Shown piece after piece: positions 1 to 11,125 of a DNA stretch of 60,000 bases. The notes beneath the pieces were generated by a model, which ran no database searches, was not told where the DNA came from, and worked only from the letters and a program-made list of their open reading frames with translations. This stretch comes from Bolinopsis microptera (Eukaryota > Ctenophora > Tentaculata > Lobata > Bolinopsidae), in assembly GCF_026151205.1 (NCBI RefSeq), contig NC_087080.1, forward strand, positions 12,201,837 through 12,261,836, in the 5' to 3' direction. The position numbers were made by a program, and so were the translations under genes. Numbering within the stretch: the first letter of the stretch is position 1; every line of letters begins with the position of its first letter.

Positions 1-1
1 A

Positions 2-481
2 CCTGGTGTTGTGATAGGACGTGAGAAGACGACCCAAGATCAAGAGAAGCATCAATTTGTTTCACCCGAAAGTAATGATGGTACAGAAAAAAGGATGGTT
101 GACGAAGATCAGACTCCAAGATACTTTTCTGAAGAAGTTTCACTTGAGCAGAGAGCTTCTAGAGAGAAAGAGTTGAGAATTCCTGCGACAAGCACGGTAG
201 TAACTGCTGACACCCGAGAGTTGGTAACTCAAGTCATAGTGCCTACGGCAAGTAGACAACAAGAGTCTGTAGAAAAGATAGAGCTCTATCACAGTAGGGC
301 AGGAAAAGCCTCTGGAAAATATGCTAAGTGTCTGAACATTCAGCTCGATGGGGAAAGCACTACCCAATGTGTGGACTGGTCTGAGCTTGCTTCCGAGTGG
401 CACGCTGATCCAGAACAAGAGCAAGAACAAGAGCATGAAGTCATGTTCACCAATGGAGAGATGTTTGAGGCAACGTTTTAA
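2..481 (+). CDS. C-terminal part of uncharacterised ORF, possibly retroelement polyprotein
   Basis: An open frame enters from the left window edge and ends at TAA 479-481. About 160 residues are visible, rich in Glu, Gln, Ser and Thr, with no membrane segment. The last third has a block reading RAGKASGKYAKCLNIQL followed by VDWSEL and a Glu/Gln-rich stretch. It loosely resembles the small domain at the end of some metazoan retroelement polyproteins, but this is recollection and not a firm family call. A purine-rich run at 746-765 (GAAAGAAAGGGGAGA core) lies downstream and would suit the polypurine tract of an LTR element, though no LTR pair is seen. A poly(A) signal lies at 656-661. It could equally be the last exon of a host gene. 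Confidence 0.4.
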   Translation, partial: PGVVIGREKTTQDQEKHQFVSPESNDGTEKRMVDEDQTPRYFSEEVSLEQRASREKELRIPATSTVVTADTRELVTQVIVPTASRQQESVEKIELYHSRAGKASGKYAKCLNIQLDGESTTQCVDWSELASEWHADPEQEQEQEHEVMFTNGEMFEATF

Positions 482-655
482 CCTACGTGGGACTATTGAG
501 GATGGGAAACTTCCCAAAGCTGTATCAGCTTTATTGTTCAATGGAATTTAGAACGCTTATTTGTTGGTTCCAAAAACAATTGAATTATTAAATGAATTTT
601 ATGTGTGATGTATTAGTTCGTATTCGAACGTTTTTTAAGAGTTTTTAAAGAGTTG

Positions 656-661
656 AATAAA
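656..661 (+). promoter_or_regulatory. Poly(A) signal AATAAA after the first ORF
   Basis: A canonical AATAAA lies 175 bp after the stop codon at 481, followed by T-rich DNA. It is a plausible 3' end for the transcript carrying the left-edge ORF. Confidence 0.4.
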
Positions 662-828
662 GGTATATATTTATTATTTTTATCATAATTACAATTTATT
701 GGTCTCATTCGAGCACGAGCATTTTTATCTATTTAAGTGTTTATTAAAGAGAAAGAAAGGGGAGATTGTGAATGTTTGTATTTCCATTAACATAGTTTAA
801 TACTTTCAATTACTACTATATAACTGTT

Positions 829-1262
829 TCAGGAGATATGTTCCCTGTTTATGTGTCTTAGGCTAGTGGAGCCTTGTTTGATATCCCTTCCCTTATACCC
901 TTGGTGTTTCATTGCTTTCACTGGTACTTGCCATTTCACAGCGCACACCTCTCCCTCCTGACACTGAGAAAAACAATTTTATTATTTATCACCAATTTAT
1001 CACACAATCAATCAATAAATATACATTCGAATAAATAATGCCCAACTAAATTTTGGCCCTAGATGATAACATACTAGATTATAAATAGACTTGAGTGGAA
1101 TTAATGTGTACACTAGCAGCTAGCTGGTTTTACCTCTCGAACGCTGTCTGATTCACAATCATTTCGCTGATGTACAGAAATATTTACGTCTTTGCAATCG
1201 TAACAAGTAAGTGATTGAGCTCGTGCCACCATTGCCAATATTACAACTATTGCTATATTCAT
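829..1262 (-). pseudogene. Degenerate Ly-6-like gene copy
   Basis: This is a diverged copy of the Ly-6-like gene at 7399-7920. Exon 1 (1262 down to 1134, 129 bp, same length and phase 0) encodes a signal peptide starting MNIAIVVILAMVARAQS and the first cysteines, CYDC. The acceptor at 964-966 leads into a second exon beginning CQEGEVCAVKW at 963. Unlike the 7.4-kb copy, this exon loses similarity after about 10 codons and runs into TGA at 829-831, so the second half of the Cys pattern, including the terminal CxxNLCN, is missing. Flanks upstream (to about 1400) and in intron 1 are also shared with 7620-8060, so a whole genomic segment was duplicated. Splicing from an earlier donor to an unseen exon is possible; otherwise it is a pseudogene. 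Confidence 0.55.
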
Positions 1263-1760
1263 TTTAGCTTCTTTACTTTAGGCTACTGTACATAAATTGT
1301 TAATAAATATCAGTTTTGATAAATGCTGACTATGGGAGATGTTTAAAAAAACAGGATTCTAAAAATCAGGTGACAGAAATATTCATCCCGGCCTATGATA
1401 GATCCGATGAAATGTAACTCAACGTAATGAAAACAACCGACGATAATGAGGACTTGCACGTGCAGATAAAGACGAAGTATCACTTAACAAACCAAACTGG
1501 GTTAAGTGAATAAGGAGTAGCATTGTTAAAACTTACTGCTTTTCTAATCACGAATTTATAATCATAATTCGTTAACTCCTCTCGTGCCTGACAATACTTC
1601 GCTATGACAGGGTACCAATTGGTTTGAGAAGGATCAATCCTTGACAATCCATTCCTTGTGAAGCTTGATCTGTAAATCTATCAAATGTGTGAAAAAAATT
1701 AGAACACGTGATATTCACATGTTCCAATATCATGTACCATATAATGCAAAGCAAGAACTA

Positions 1761-3648
1761 CCTTAGGGCCAACAAATTTGGGTCACGATAAATTTGGTTA
1801 CTATAATTTTGGTTACCATAATTTTAGGCACAAATTTCGCAAATTTTTAGTCTACAACAATTTTAGTCGAATTTTTTGACTTTTCAAGACCATTTTCCAT
1901 TCCATTTATTTGATTTTTCCATTATTAAGCTATATTAGTTTTTTCTCAATTTCGCATATAACATACTTTATAGTGAACTAAGTACAGACAACGGAACACA
2001 TGTATCAGAAATTTCCCATGGGCCCACGTGCACACTGCGCGCCAAACGGTTACTTGGACAAATTATCAACCTCGTGATCCTGTAACTTATACCATACGCG
2101 CTTATTTTGGTAAGGAGGAGTATTCTCGATCTGGGAATTCAACGGCGAGCCAACATGTTACACACATTAGTTAAGTTTGGAGTCCCACAGGGCTCTGTGC
2201 TGGGTCCGGTCCTGTTCAACATCTACATTCGCTCTTTGTACTCAGCAGCACATGATTTGAACTTCTCCATCCAGGGTTACGCCGACGATCATCAGCTGTA
2301 TAAAAGTTTCAAGCCAAACGAGGAGCCCACCGTCCTTATCAACGATGTTCCCAAATGTTTCCAAGAAATTAATGACTGGATGAAAAAACATTATCTACAG
2401 CTCAATGCAGGAAAAACTGAGATTCTTGTTTTTGGGACACCGCTTGTTCTCCAGCAGCTGTCTATAGGGGGCGTGTTTGTTAACTCTGAGACGTGTGTCA
2501 GGCTGTCACCTGTTGCAAAGAACCTCGGATTTCGTCTCGACTCTCAACTAAACTTTGGTGAGCAAATCAAGCAACTTAAAACATCGTGTTTTCTGAAACT
2601 AAGAGACCTTGCTAAGATGAAAACATTCCTTACAACCAAACAGATGGGAACACTGACTCAAGCAATTGTTATCTCATCGCTAGACTACTGCAATGCGCTT
2701 TACTATGGTTGTAGTCAAGCCTCAATTACGCAGCTGCAGAACATTCAGAACCGAGCATGCCGTCTGGTTTTTGGATTAAAGAAGAGAGACACAGTCGAGG
2801 AGAAGCTCAAATCCCTTCATTGGCTCAAGGTGAAGGAAAGGATTGAGTTTAAGTTATGTTTACTGATTTTCAAAGCAGTCAATGGTGTTGCTCCTGCATA
2901 TCTGTGTGATCTAGTAACATTTGTTAGTTCGATTAGCAGAAGAACTTCCTCCTTACACCTACCTGTCGGATCTACAAGATCGCACCCAAGAGCGTTTCAG
3001 ACTGTTGCTCCGAAAATCTGGAACCAACTACCAATTGAAATTAAGACTTGTTCTGATGTTGATCTGTTCAAAACATTATTAAAAACTCACCTGTTTAAGA
3101 AAAGTTATGGCATGAGCGATTAATTGACAATATAACTTTATGTTATTTGCTTAAACTGTTTAGGATGCAACCTAATGTCATGATCTTTTTGAACTTATTA
3201 GCAATTAGACTGTTAGCTCGCTTCATAAGCATGTCATCTTCGTTCCAAAACTTTTTATGTCCTATGCATACACTCCTTGATAGTTATCTTGATCTAGTAT
3301 CTTTGTTTCACACAATAGAGCATAAGTTTTGTGGTTTATCCACTGGGCTTAGAGTTTGTGTTTAAGCTACCAAATTTTATTATTATTATTATTATATCAT
3401 AGCATACAATTTCTGATTACACGCAGTAGGGACCTGTAGCTGTTATGTGTACAATTAGCGATATTTAACTTTTTATAATAAACATATGATAAAGAATGTG
3501 AGCTCAATAAAATTTAATTCGTATTATATGCTCTACTAAAATTTTGGTCTACTTCAAAATTAGTCGCCGAAAAATTTTGTCACATGAAAACAATTTTAGT
3601 CAAAAGTTTGACTAAATTTATAATAGACTAAATTTGTCGTTCTTAAGG
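1761..3648. repeat. AT-rich terminal inverted repeats around the retrotransposon insertion
   Basis: The left end starts CCTTAGGGCCAACAAATTTG; the right end, read on the minus strand, starts CCTTAAGAACGACAAATTTA. Both continue into AT-rich sequence with recurring AATTTTAGTC and AATTTAGTC words. They look like the diverged ends of an older DNA element into which the L2/CR1-like retrotransposon later inserted. A third, solo end of the same family lies near 6573-6632. No target duplication was recognised. Confidence 0.4.
2107..3123 (+). mobile_element. 5'-truncated non-LTR retrotransposon reverse transcriptase (L2/CR1-like)
   Basis: The frame holds the C-terminal half of a reverse transcriptase of about 338 residues. 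It opens with the palm motif GVPQGSVLGPVLFNIY (residues about 25-40), then the catalytic YADD (GYADDHQLYK, about 57-66), followed by the thumb region. The tail has LHWLKVKERIEF, then PKIWNQLPIEI and LLKTHLFKKSY, the pattern typical of L2/CR1/Jockey-type elements. The endonuclease and the N-terminal half of the RT are absent, as expected of 5' truncation during target-primed reverse transcription. The stop is TAA 3121-3123; a TTA-rich microsatellite follows at about 3377-3397, a common 3' end for L2/CR1 elements. No ATG is needed for a truncated copy. The RT-thumb frame has no stop codon, so the insertion is fairly young. Confidence 0.85.
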
Positions 3649-4339
3649 TAAGTTTAATTTCTAAAAGTTTACTATCATTAGATTGCTAAATACATACGTG
3701 TGATTATCTCAAATATCACATCTATAGATTTGAGGTAGGGCCTGTCGTGATATCATGATTCATGGATCACTTAGGTTCCACCAGGATCTGGTAGTCCTCA
3801 TAATTCTGTGGCCTCTATGTACTGTCATATCACACAACTCCTTAAATAATTTACACAATACAGTGTCCATGTCTGAGTGGCTGTCAAAAACCTTTCTCTC
3901 CTCTTCGGAGCAGAAGGTTTAAAACAAACACAGGTCTCACAAAGTCAAAAATTACTGTTTTCAAACGCTTGCGGAAGACAATATTCAAACTTCGATAAAG
4001 TATAACAAGTGGGTACTTCTCGGAAAGGGAAAACTATTTTTGAGTTGTTTTAATATAATTACTGCAAAACAAATTTCCAAATTTAAGCAAAAAAGAGCAA
4101 ATGTTCACCTTGTTAGTTGAAGTATATTCGTTCATTTCCTGTCCAAGAAACTCATGGGACAGTGTCTCATGGACAGGGGAATAGACAGTATCTCATGCTG
4201 TACAACTATGTGTACAACCTGATTGAGACAATTGATCACTACAAGTTGGTGTGTAGCTGACCAAAGAGGCAATTGCCAGTTATAGTTAGTCATTAGCACA
4301 ATTGTTGATTAAGCGGGCAGATTGGATACTATAGCTCTA
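3649..4339. other. Non-coding stretch with a dispersed repeat
   Basis: No gene is seen. The segment at about 4100-4315 (containing TTGTTAGTTGAAGTATATTC and TGCTGTACAACTATGTGTAC) recurs at about 8125-8340 with minor changes, and its first 50 bases recur again at about 5325-5375. It is a dispersed repeat of unknown class. Confidence 0.5.
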
Positions 4340-4340
4340 C

Positions 4341-5258
4341 AGTGCTGCCCCTGGTAACTCGTACTGCGTTTTATAGATCTAGATCGTAGAGTACGTTATA
4401 TTGACCACAGACCACATTTGGGTTAGTCACATACTACTACAAAAATACTGCTAGGAACCGAGTACCGGTTTATGGATTTGGCTGCTGAACCGGTAACGGT
4501 CGGATATCATTTTATTCTCCTGTAGGAAACAGGAAATTACAATTTTATTGAAAAAGGTTAAAATTTCCGGCCGCTGGTTGCTATAGTACAAAATTATGAG
4601 ATGTATCCCAAAAGTTTTGAAATCTCCGATTTTGTGCATCTCATGCGACGGTATCAGATCTCAGGACATGCTTTCAGGTGGATGATGATTAATCACTCTA
4701 CACTCGACTGTCACATGACTTTTTAACACGGCCTCACGGTGGCCCTGAATGACTATTCGAAACCCTAACCCTCTAATCTGATCCCAACCCTAACCCAATC
4801 ACTTATTGAAGCATATGCTGAAACCCTAACCCTAAGGATCAAGACAGTTTTTCGCCGATATCTCGTCAGGGGAGCATTTTAACCCTATGTCATGGGCCGC
4901 AGCCGGGTGATTCAGAATCAGCGTTCAAAAATACATCCATTCAGGTTGATTTCAACTGTCAGGGGCCCTTTTAGAAAAATCACGAAGATCAAGTGTAAAG
5001 TGATTTAACATGCTTTCAGGTCTCGAGATCAGACACGACTATCTGAGTAGGATTTTAATGGTTTTCGGTTGAATACCTTCAAGCGGGCTTGAAGTGTTCA
5101 TTCTAATGTCCGTCCAAAATTATTATGTTGTATGTGATTTTTGTCGAATTTAATTGTGGTATGTGGTCAATATAGCTTACGCAACGATGTAGATCTATAA
5201 AACGGAGTACGAGTTACCCATTACCGGGGCACTATGAAAGCCTCTTGTTTCTCCACAT
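4341..5258. mobile_element. Non-autonomous DNA element with ~80-100 bp TIRs
   Basis: The left arm (about 4341-4435) contains CTGGTAACTCGTACTGCGTT, TTATAGATCTAGATC and ATATTGACCACAGACCAC. The right arm (about 5160-5258) carries the same order in inverse complement. One-armed relatives lie at about 12100-12350, 18480-18640 and 19260-19420. No ORF inside encodes a transposase, so it looks like a MITE-type derivative. The interior holds a few CCCTAA-like words, but no real telomere array. Confidence 0.5.
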
Positions 5259-5473
5259 ATGTTTCATTTGTGCCAACTTACTACGATTTTACAATATAAT
5301 GACTACAGATGAGAAATAAAATGTGCACCTTGTTAGTTGAAGTTTATTCGTTCATTTCCTTTCCAAGAAACCCAATGGGAAATTTGCTCACATCACTCAC
5401 AGTCAGCCGCTCTGACATGGTTAACCACGTTCCTTGTGTTGTTGGTTAATTATATGAGTGGGATATACATACT

Positions 5474-5554
5474 TCATTTCATTTCATTTCATTTCATTTC
5501 ATTTCATTTCATTTCATTTCATTTCATTTCATTTCATTTCATTTCATTTCATTT
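5474..5554 (+). repeat. Pentanucleotide microsatellite (ATTTC)n
   Basis: About 16 uninterrupted copies of the 5-mer CATTT/ATTTC. The apparent ORF across it is only the translation of the repeat. Confidence 0.95.
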
Positions 5555-7390
5555 GTGTAATATGGTAAGCTGGTAGTTTAGTGTAGAATAGCCGTTGGAT
5601 TTAGTGTAAGATTAGGTAGGATTAGTACATAATGGATTATGGATGGTTTTGCGGAGGAAGACACGTGTTAGTCAGGTTAGTTAGTTAGACTAGCAGGAAC
5701 CCGTATAATATAACCCTAAACGGCGCGGTGTCAAGACTCAAGAGACTAAAATAATTATTACCTATTTAATTGGCGTTTTTGACACCACTTGGGGGTCCAA
5801 ATTTTGGGCTCTAAAATCATTATTCCCTGGCCAATTGTTTATTTTTTACATGCTGATTTGAAGGCCATTAAAGCATTTGACCCAGTCAAAAAGGTTTCAG
5901 TTGTATATCTTTTACAGGTTTTGCAGAAAGTTGCGTTAAAGTTGATGCTTTGATGCCGTGGTGTCAGTAAAATGGCACAGATATATATCGTCTCGCTTTA
6001 TATATAGTAAGATTAAGTTATTGGACAGACTGGGCCGCGCGGTGTCACGTGGCTTCTTAAATTCTTTATTATTATTTATTCTTATTGTATTTATTCTTAT
6101 TGTATTGCTGTGTAAATTTGATTCTAATTCTAACGTGGTTCGCCATGTGATGCCACGTGACGCAGTGCTGGTAGTGCTCGCCTGCCCCACTAGAGTTAGT
6201 TCTTCGATTAGCATTTTAGGATCAGTTATAAAAAGTTACTGCTGCCGAGAACACTGTCGCGTGGCCGACGAGCCCCTAGTTTAGTTTATTGAACAAAATT
6301 ATATATTTCACTTCCAGACTTATTGTTTGAATACTCTGTTTCCTTTGTACTTCCCTTACTTAGTATTCAAGTCACAGTCACTCGATCGAATTGAAAGTAA
6401 TATTGTACCTAATTGTGTACAAGAGTTAGATTAGTTAGCGATACTTGTGTTATCGTATTATACGTCCAATCACAGCACGGATTGCTTGTAGAGGTTTGTG
6501 AATCTATTTGTGTACGGTACAAATTATCGTACATTCGTTATTCCCATTCGTACAATACTTGATACTTTCTACAACAATTTTAGTCAACATTTTGACTTAA
6601 TTTATGATAGACTTAATTTGTCGTTTTTAAGGCATTTGACAGCTTGGATAGTCGGATCACGCCAAATTTTATTAAATTGTGTGTGGCCATTCGAATTACG
6701 TTTCTCCTGAAAAAAATGATAGTTGTAGCTTCTCAGATAACCGAGATACGAAGCATGACAAGTTTATTCATTATGTGTGATCAGGTAATTGGCTTACCTA
6801 ATCAAGTGATAAGGTGACCCCGTTAGCAACCCTGTTAAACACTATGGGAATCGTTAAGGCTGCCCAATTAGGGTGTCATGTCATGGTGGACTCACATAAT
6901 CACATTAGCAGTATCCCAGAGGGGTTTATAGCAGCATATCTGGAACAGGGACAGGGAAACTAGTCACAGTATAAGTTTATCGAATGAAAAGAACAGGACT
7001 AAAGGAATGAAAAATTGATCAAATCAAAATATAATTTCAAAGATATCTAAAATCTCATATGTATGTGTCTTCAGTTGGTCCCCTAATCTTCTAATCTTCT
7101 AATCTTCTAATCTAAATGTTTTCTTGTCCTCACACGCTCCAGACTTTATATATGTCTCTATTCACCTGAGTTATATTATATTTTGATTTATCTATGTGCA
7201 ACGAATTCGATAATTTTTCACTAAAACTGTACAACATTATATTAATACAGCACTATATTAATACTGCTTCTTCTACGATTAAAGTAATTTTACACAATTT
7301 TAATTATGCTCGTAGCCAGTTTTTGAAAAAACTCGTTATGGTATATCACTGATACCACTGATTCTTAAAATCGATTTGATTATTCAAAAA
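5555..7390. other. Intergenic DNA without recognised gene
   Basis: ORFs here are short, overlap on both strands and have no recognisable motifs. A block at about 5979-6013 (TCGTCTCGCTTTATATATAG) recurs at 13462-13494 inside a COG4 intron, so at least part is repetitive. A solo end of the AT-rich TIR family lies at about 6573-6632, and a (CTAATCTT)n tract at 7083-7110. The missing last exon of the Ly-6-like gene at 7.4 kb should lie here or further left, but I could not identify it. Confidence 0.4.
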
Positions 7391-7398
7391 TCACCCAC

Positions 7399-7920
7399 CT
7401 GAGTTACACAAGTTCTCCTTGCACGTTTCAATTTCACAGGCAAAATCCTTCACATTGTCGAGATACTCGTGAAATCTAGATTCTTTACCCTTACATTCAA
7501 CCAAGTTTGAGTCCACATCTGCCTCGTTCATACAATAATAATCTTTCAAATAGCTGGACCTGTCATTCTCACCTTCAGTGAAGGTTATGGTATAAGATGA
7601 GCAAGCTTCCCCCTCCGGACACTGAGAAAGGACAATTTCATTATTTATCACCAATTTATCACACAATCAATCAGTAAATATACATTCGAATAAATAATGC
7701 CCATCTAAATTTTAGCCCCTAGATGGTAACATACTATTATAAATAGATTCGAGTGGAATAAATGCGTACGCTAACAGCTAGCTGGTTATACCTCTTGAAC
7801 GCTGTCTGATTCACATTCATTTCGCTGATGTACAGAAATATTTATGTCTTTGCAATCGTAACAATTAAGTGATTGAGCTCGTGCCACCATTGCCAATATT
7901 ATAACTGTTGCTATATTCAT
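7399..7920 (-). CDS. Ly-6/uPAR-like (three-finger) secreted or GPI-anchored protein, last exon not found
   Basis: Two exons are visible. Exon 1 is 7920 down to 7792 (ATG at 7918-7920, 43 codons, phase 0, donor GTATAA). Exon 2 is 7621 down to 7399 (acceptor CTTTCTCAG, phase 1 at donor GTGGGT). Exon 1 encodes a signal peptide (MNIATVIILAMVARAQS) and then LNCYDCKD. Exon 2 supplies CPEGEACSSY, then further cysteines and ends CEIETCKENLCNSG. The CxxC near the N-terminus and the closing CxxNLCN are the hallmark of Ly-6/uPAR domains, which are small disulphide-rich extracellular folds, often GPI-anchored. An anchor signal would need a downstream exon that I could not locate. A degenerate paralogue lies at 829-1262 on the same strand. 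The function of the individual protein is unknown. Confidence 0.7.
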
Positions 7921-8616
7921 TTTAGCTTCTTCACTTTAGGCTACTGTAGATACATGGTTAATAAATATCAGTTTTGACAAATGCTGACTATGGGAGATGT
8001 GAAAAAAAACAGGATTAAAATTATAAAAATCAGGTGACAAAAATATTCTTCCCTACCTAAGATACAACCGATATATAACTTGGTACGTAACAAAATATGT
8101 TCGGCTCACAATGAATACGGAGGAGAAATAAAATGTGCACCTTGTTAGTTGAAGTATATTCGTTCATTTTCTTTCCAAGAAACTCATGGGACGGTGTCAA
8201 AAGACAGGGGAATAGGCAGTGTCTCATGCTGTACAACTATGTGTACAACCTGATTGAGACAATTGGTTACTACAAGTTGGTGTGTAGCTGACCAAAGATT
8301 CAATTGCCAGTTATAGTTAGTCATTAGCATAATTGTTGTGATTTGTACATACCAAAAATTTGCAAACAGTAACTTCAGGAAACTTAATTAATACCATAAG
8401 AAGTATTAAGCCATAGAATATCATATGGAATTGTGAGTTCAACGTTGCATTTTATCGACAAATTTCAGGGAAACTCTTAAATCGGTCAAATGTTTTGCAC
8501 CTGAATTCGAAAATGTATGATTTAAGGTAAGGAGTGGCCTTCCCTCGTTTTCAAAGATATGTAACCGGTGTACGGAGCCCCATCTAAGTTGGGAAATTTC
8601 TCCCTAATTTTTGACA

Positions 8617-10834
8617 CTAGTAGTTAGTACACAAGCTGGTAGTATGTATCTGACATTCCTGTTGAGTGTTGATGTCTGAACACGATATCATGTTGATGAA
8701 CATTCTATAAGCACAGAATCTGTAATTCTTGTTTGTCAATTTCTTCTTCAAGAAATTCTCCTTTTTTACTGGATCGGGAATATTCATCGAATACAAGTAT
8801 CTACCAAAATCCAGTCCTTCTTTGCTTACTACATTAAGGCCACAGGGGGGGGGTCCGAGGTCGATTTTGAGATTTTGAGATATGTTGTAGAGCTCGATCT
8901 AAATTTTCAAATGCTTTTGTCCTTACCGAAAACAAAGTTTCCTATTTGAAGATATCGCGCGTTGAATTTTGAGGTTTACCTGTAATTCTATTGTAAATGA
9001 AAACTTTAAATGAAATCGTGTTCAAAATCTATCTTCTTTTTCAGTTTATGACTTAGAACCTTGTAACTTGGCAACAATGTTCTTCAAGGTATTTTGAGTT
9101 TTTGTTATGTAACGATTTATGATATCTTGCTCCAAAGCTGAGATATGAGGTTAACCATGAGTGCGGGTTACAAAATTTAAAATGGTTAACCTCATAAAAA
9201 GAGTTAGGAGCAAAATTACAACAATCGTTACATAACAAACTTTTAAATTTATGTCAGGAACATAAGTTCCAAATTTGAGGTGAAATGGATAAAAACTCTA
9301 GGAGAAGATAGATTTTGAAGTCAAAAATTCGAGGTTTTCAGGAGAGGCAAAAAACTGTTTTTTATGTTATGTGATTTTTGAGAATTTTGCCTTTATTTGT
9401 ATATTTTTCAAAGTTTAACTGCTGAAATAACACAAAAACAATAAAAACAAAGCTTATCGTAGTTTTCAGTTGTAATGGCATCAATATTTCTGCCCTCCAT
9501 TATCGATTTATCAAAAAAATGAGGTTAAATGAGAATTGGTTAACCTCATTTATAAAAAAAAGTAAAATAGCTACAGACAAATGAGTGGTGGCAAAGTATC
9601 CACCACAAAAATATATATTGATTCAAAGCATAATGTTTTTTTGCATTTTTTGAGGCCTCGACCCCCCCCTGTGGCCTTAACGGTGAACATTTCAACAAGA
9701 ATGATACATTTTTTCTCTCCCCTGTGAGGTGTTATGAAATGTGACTCGTGGCAGCAAACACTTTCCTGTTCTGAGGCCATTGTCACACAGCCACCACATG
9801 AACACCACTCATTGACGGGTTTGTTCAGTCGGTCCTGGTTGATGTTAGCGTAGAAAGTGTGGTGTAGCTCCTCTTGTTCTTCATCGTCATCACTTGAACG
9901 TATCCTGGAGGAATGAGGATCCACCCACTCCTCATCGCTCTCGAGATCTGATCCAGGTTTTAGGAATTAGGATAGGGTTGAAATGATCGGAGATCTCCTG
10001 GCGAGTATCGGAAGTAGTCTGAACAAATGAGCCACTATCTGAGTCACTGCTGGAGGTTAAATGTACAGTTTGCACCTCTACCTTTCTGATAATCATCATC
10101 AGGATCATAATCAGAGCCATGAGCCATCACTTGCACTACAGTCATCAGAGTCAGACTCAAAATCTGACTCATATAAGTCAGGGTACCAATGATCAGATGA
10201 ATCCGAGCTGAGTGTGGTTCATTGATTATTTCGCTGCTTAATGAAGCTGTTACAATATCATCCTTCATAACGGCTTCAGGTGCATCAATTACGGGCGACT
10301 CAACTGATTCCATCGATGTGCTGGGAGCATACAAATCGTCAGTTTGCAATTCTGGGGCAGTATAAGGAAATGCAGCAGTGTCAATTGATGAGCTAAATTC
10401 ATCCATCTCATTAAGTACCCGCCTAGTTAATCGTGCTCTCTTACTTCGGGCTGGATGTGAAGGTACCTCTCCTTCGTGAACCTGACCATTGAGATAGAGC
10501 TGCAATTCATCTTTGTCGGAATGTGTGTTTGGAATTGCTTCAGGCTTCAGACGCATCTTCATTCTTTTTTATACCCGAGCAATTTCATCACATTGAAATC
10601 ACTTGGGTCATAATCAGAATCGTGGAAGTGATCAGAGCAAACATAGTAAGTACTCATTTTGCTTTCGCACACGTGACTCGGCTGTCTGTTGACCCGAACA
10701 TCCCATTTTTGCCTGGTTTGCTTATCTCTTGGTGCCTTGTGCATGATCAGAAACTGTCTGTCAGGCCGTTGAGAGGCTTGTCCAACCTGGTGAGTACACC
10801 CTCCCACTACACATGACGATGGCATAGTGTCCAA
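8617..10834 (-). pseudogene. Decayed THAP-domain / P2RX7-like-C-terminus gene, split by an element
   Basis: Reading leftward from ATG 10834 (or 10825): MPSSCVVGGC with VCSDHF further on gives a C2CH THAP DNA-binding zinc finger of about 85 residues. The frame breaks after GYKK in an A6 run near 10565. The following frame carries an acidic, Ser-rich linker that shifts frame again near 10200, 10130, 10080 and 9930. The last part has NEWCSCGGC and ESVCCHE, matching the cysteine-rich cytosolic (ballast-type) domain of P2RX7 that also occurs outside P2X receptors. At 9681 coding is interrupted by the TTAA-flanked element; across it, beyond 8834, the frame resumes with NVVSKEGLDFGRYL, then NKNYRFCAYRMF, and ends at TAG 8617-8619. 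Introns could explain one shift at most. THAP plus a cysteine-rich domain suggests a transposon-derived or domesticated DNA-binding protein, now dead. Confidence 0.7.
8834..9681. mobile_element. 840-bp TTAA-flanked element inserted into the P2RX7-like exon
   Basis: TTAA is present at both borders (8834-8837 and 9678-9681). Just inside, the left end reads GGCCACAGGGGGGGG...GAGG and the right end CCTCGACCCCCCCCTGTGGCC, inverse complements apart from the G-run length and one base. Inside there is no transposase ORF but a nested palindrome: TATGAGGTTAACCAT at about 9144 faces ATGGTTAACCTCATA at about 9182, and TTGTTATGTAACGAT at about 9100 faces ATCGTTACATAACAA at about 9224. TTAA target duplication is typical of piggyBac-type transposition, but the tips do not show the usual CCC start, so the superfamily is uncertain. 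Confidence 0.8.
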
Positions 10835-11125
10835 TTACGCAGTAAATAAGGCGGTCGTCGACGTTCACTTACAAACTTAGCTTTAGATAAGATGTGAGAA
10901 ATCGTGTAATTGAAGCAACTTACAATTCAAAGTTACTGAATCAGTGTAATTGAGTAATGGAGCTTTTGAAAATGACAAATTTCATTTCAATTCTGGAGAA
11001 GCCAAATAAAGTAATTTAAAGCACGTTTTCAAAGCTTTTGAACAGTTAGAAGCAGAACAAATTGTGCCTTTAACAAAAATTAATAAAATCTTACCAGCCA
11101 TAAACTTAACTAACAGTGAAATGCG
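10835..11125. other. AT-rich DNA upstream of the THAP pseudogene
   Basis: No ORF or RNA gene is recognised. It would have contained the promoter of the minus-strand THAP gene. Confidence 0.4.

Noticed and set aside
4755-4835. Interstitial telomeric repeat (CCCTAA words)
   Set aside because: Only a few non-contiguous CCCTAACCC words; no array.
5936-6284. Overlapping ORFs of 92 and 108 residues on opposite strands
   Set aside because: No motifs, no splice context, and part of the sequence recurs in a COG4 intron, so they are repeat-derived chance frames.
10523-10816. Plus-strand 97-residue ORF
   Set aside because: It is the antisense of the THAP region, which has clear zinc-finger residues on the minus strand.
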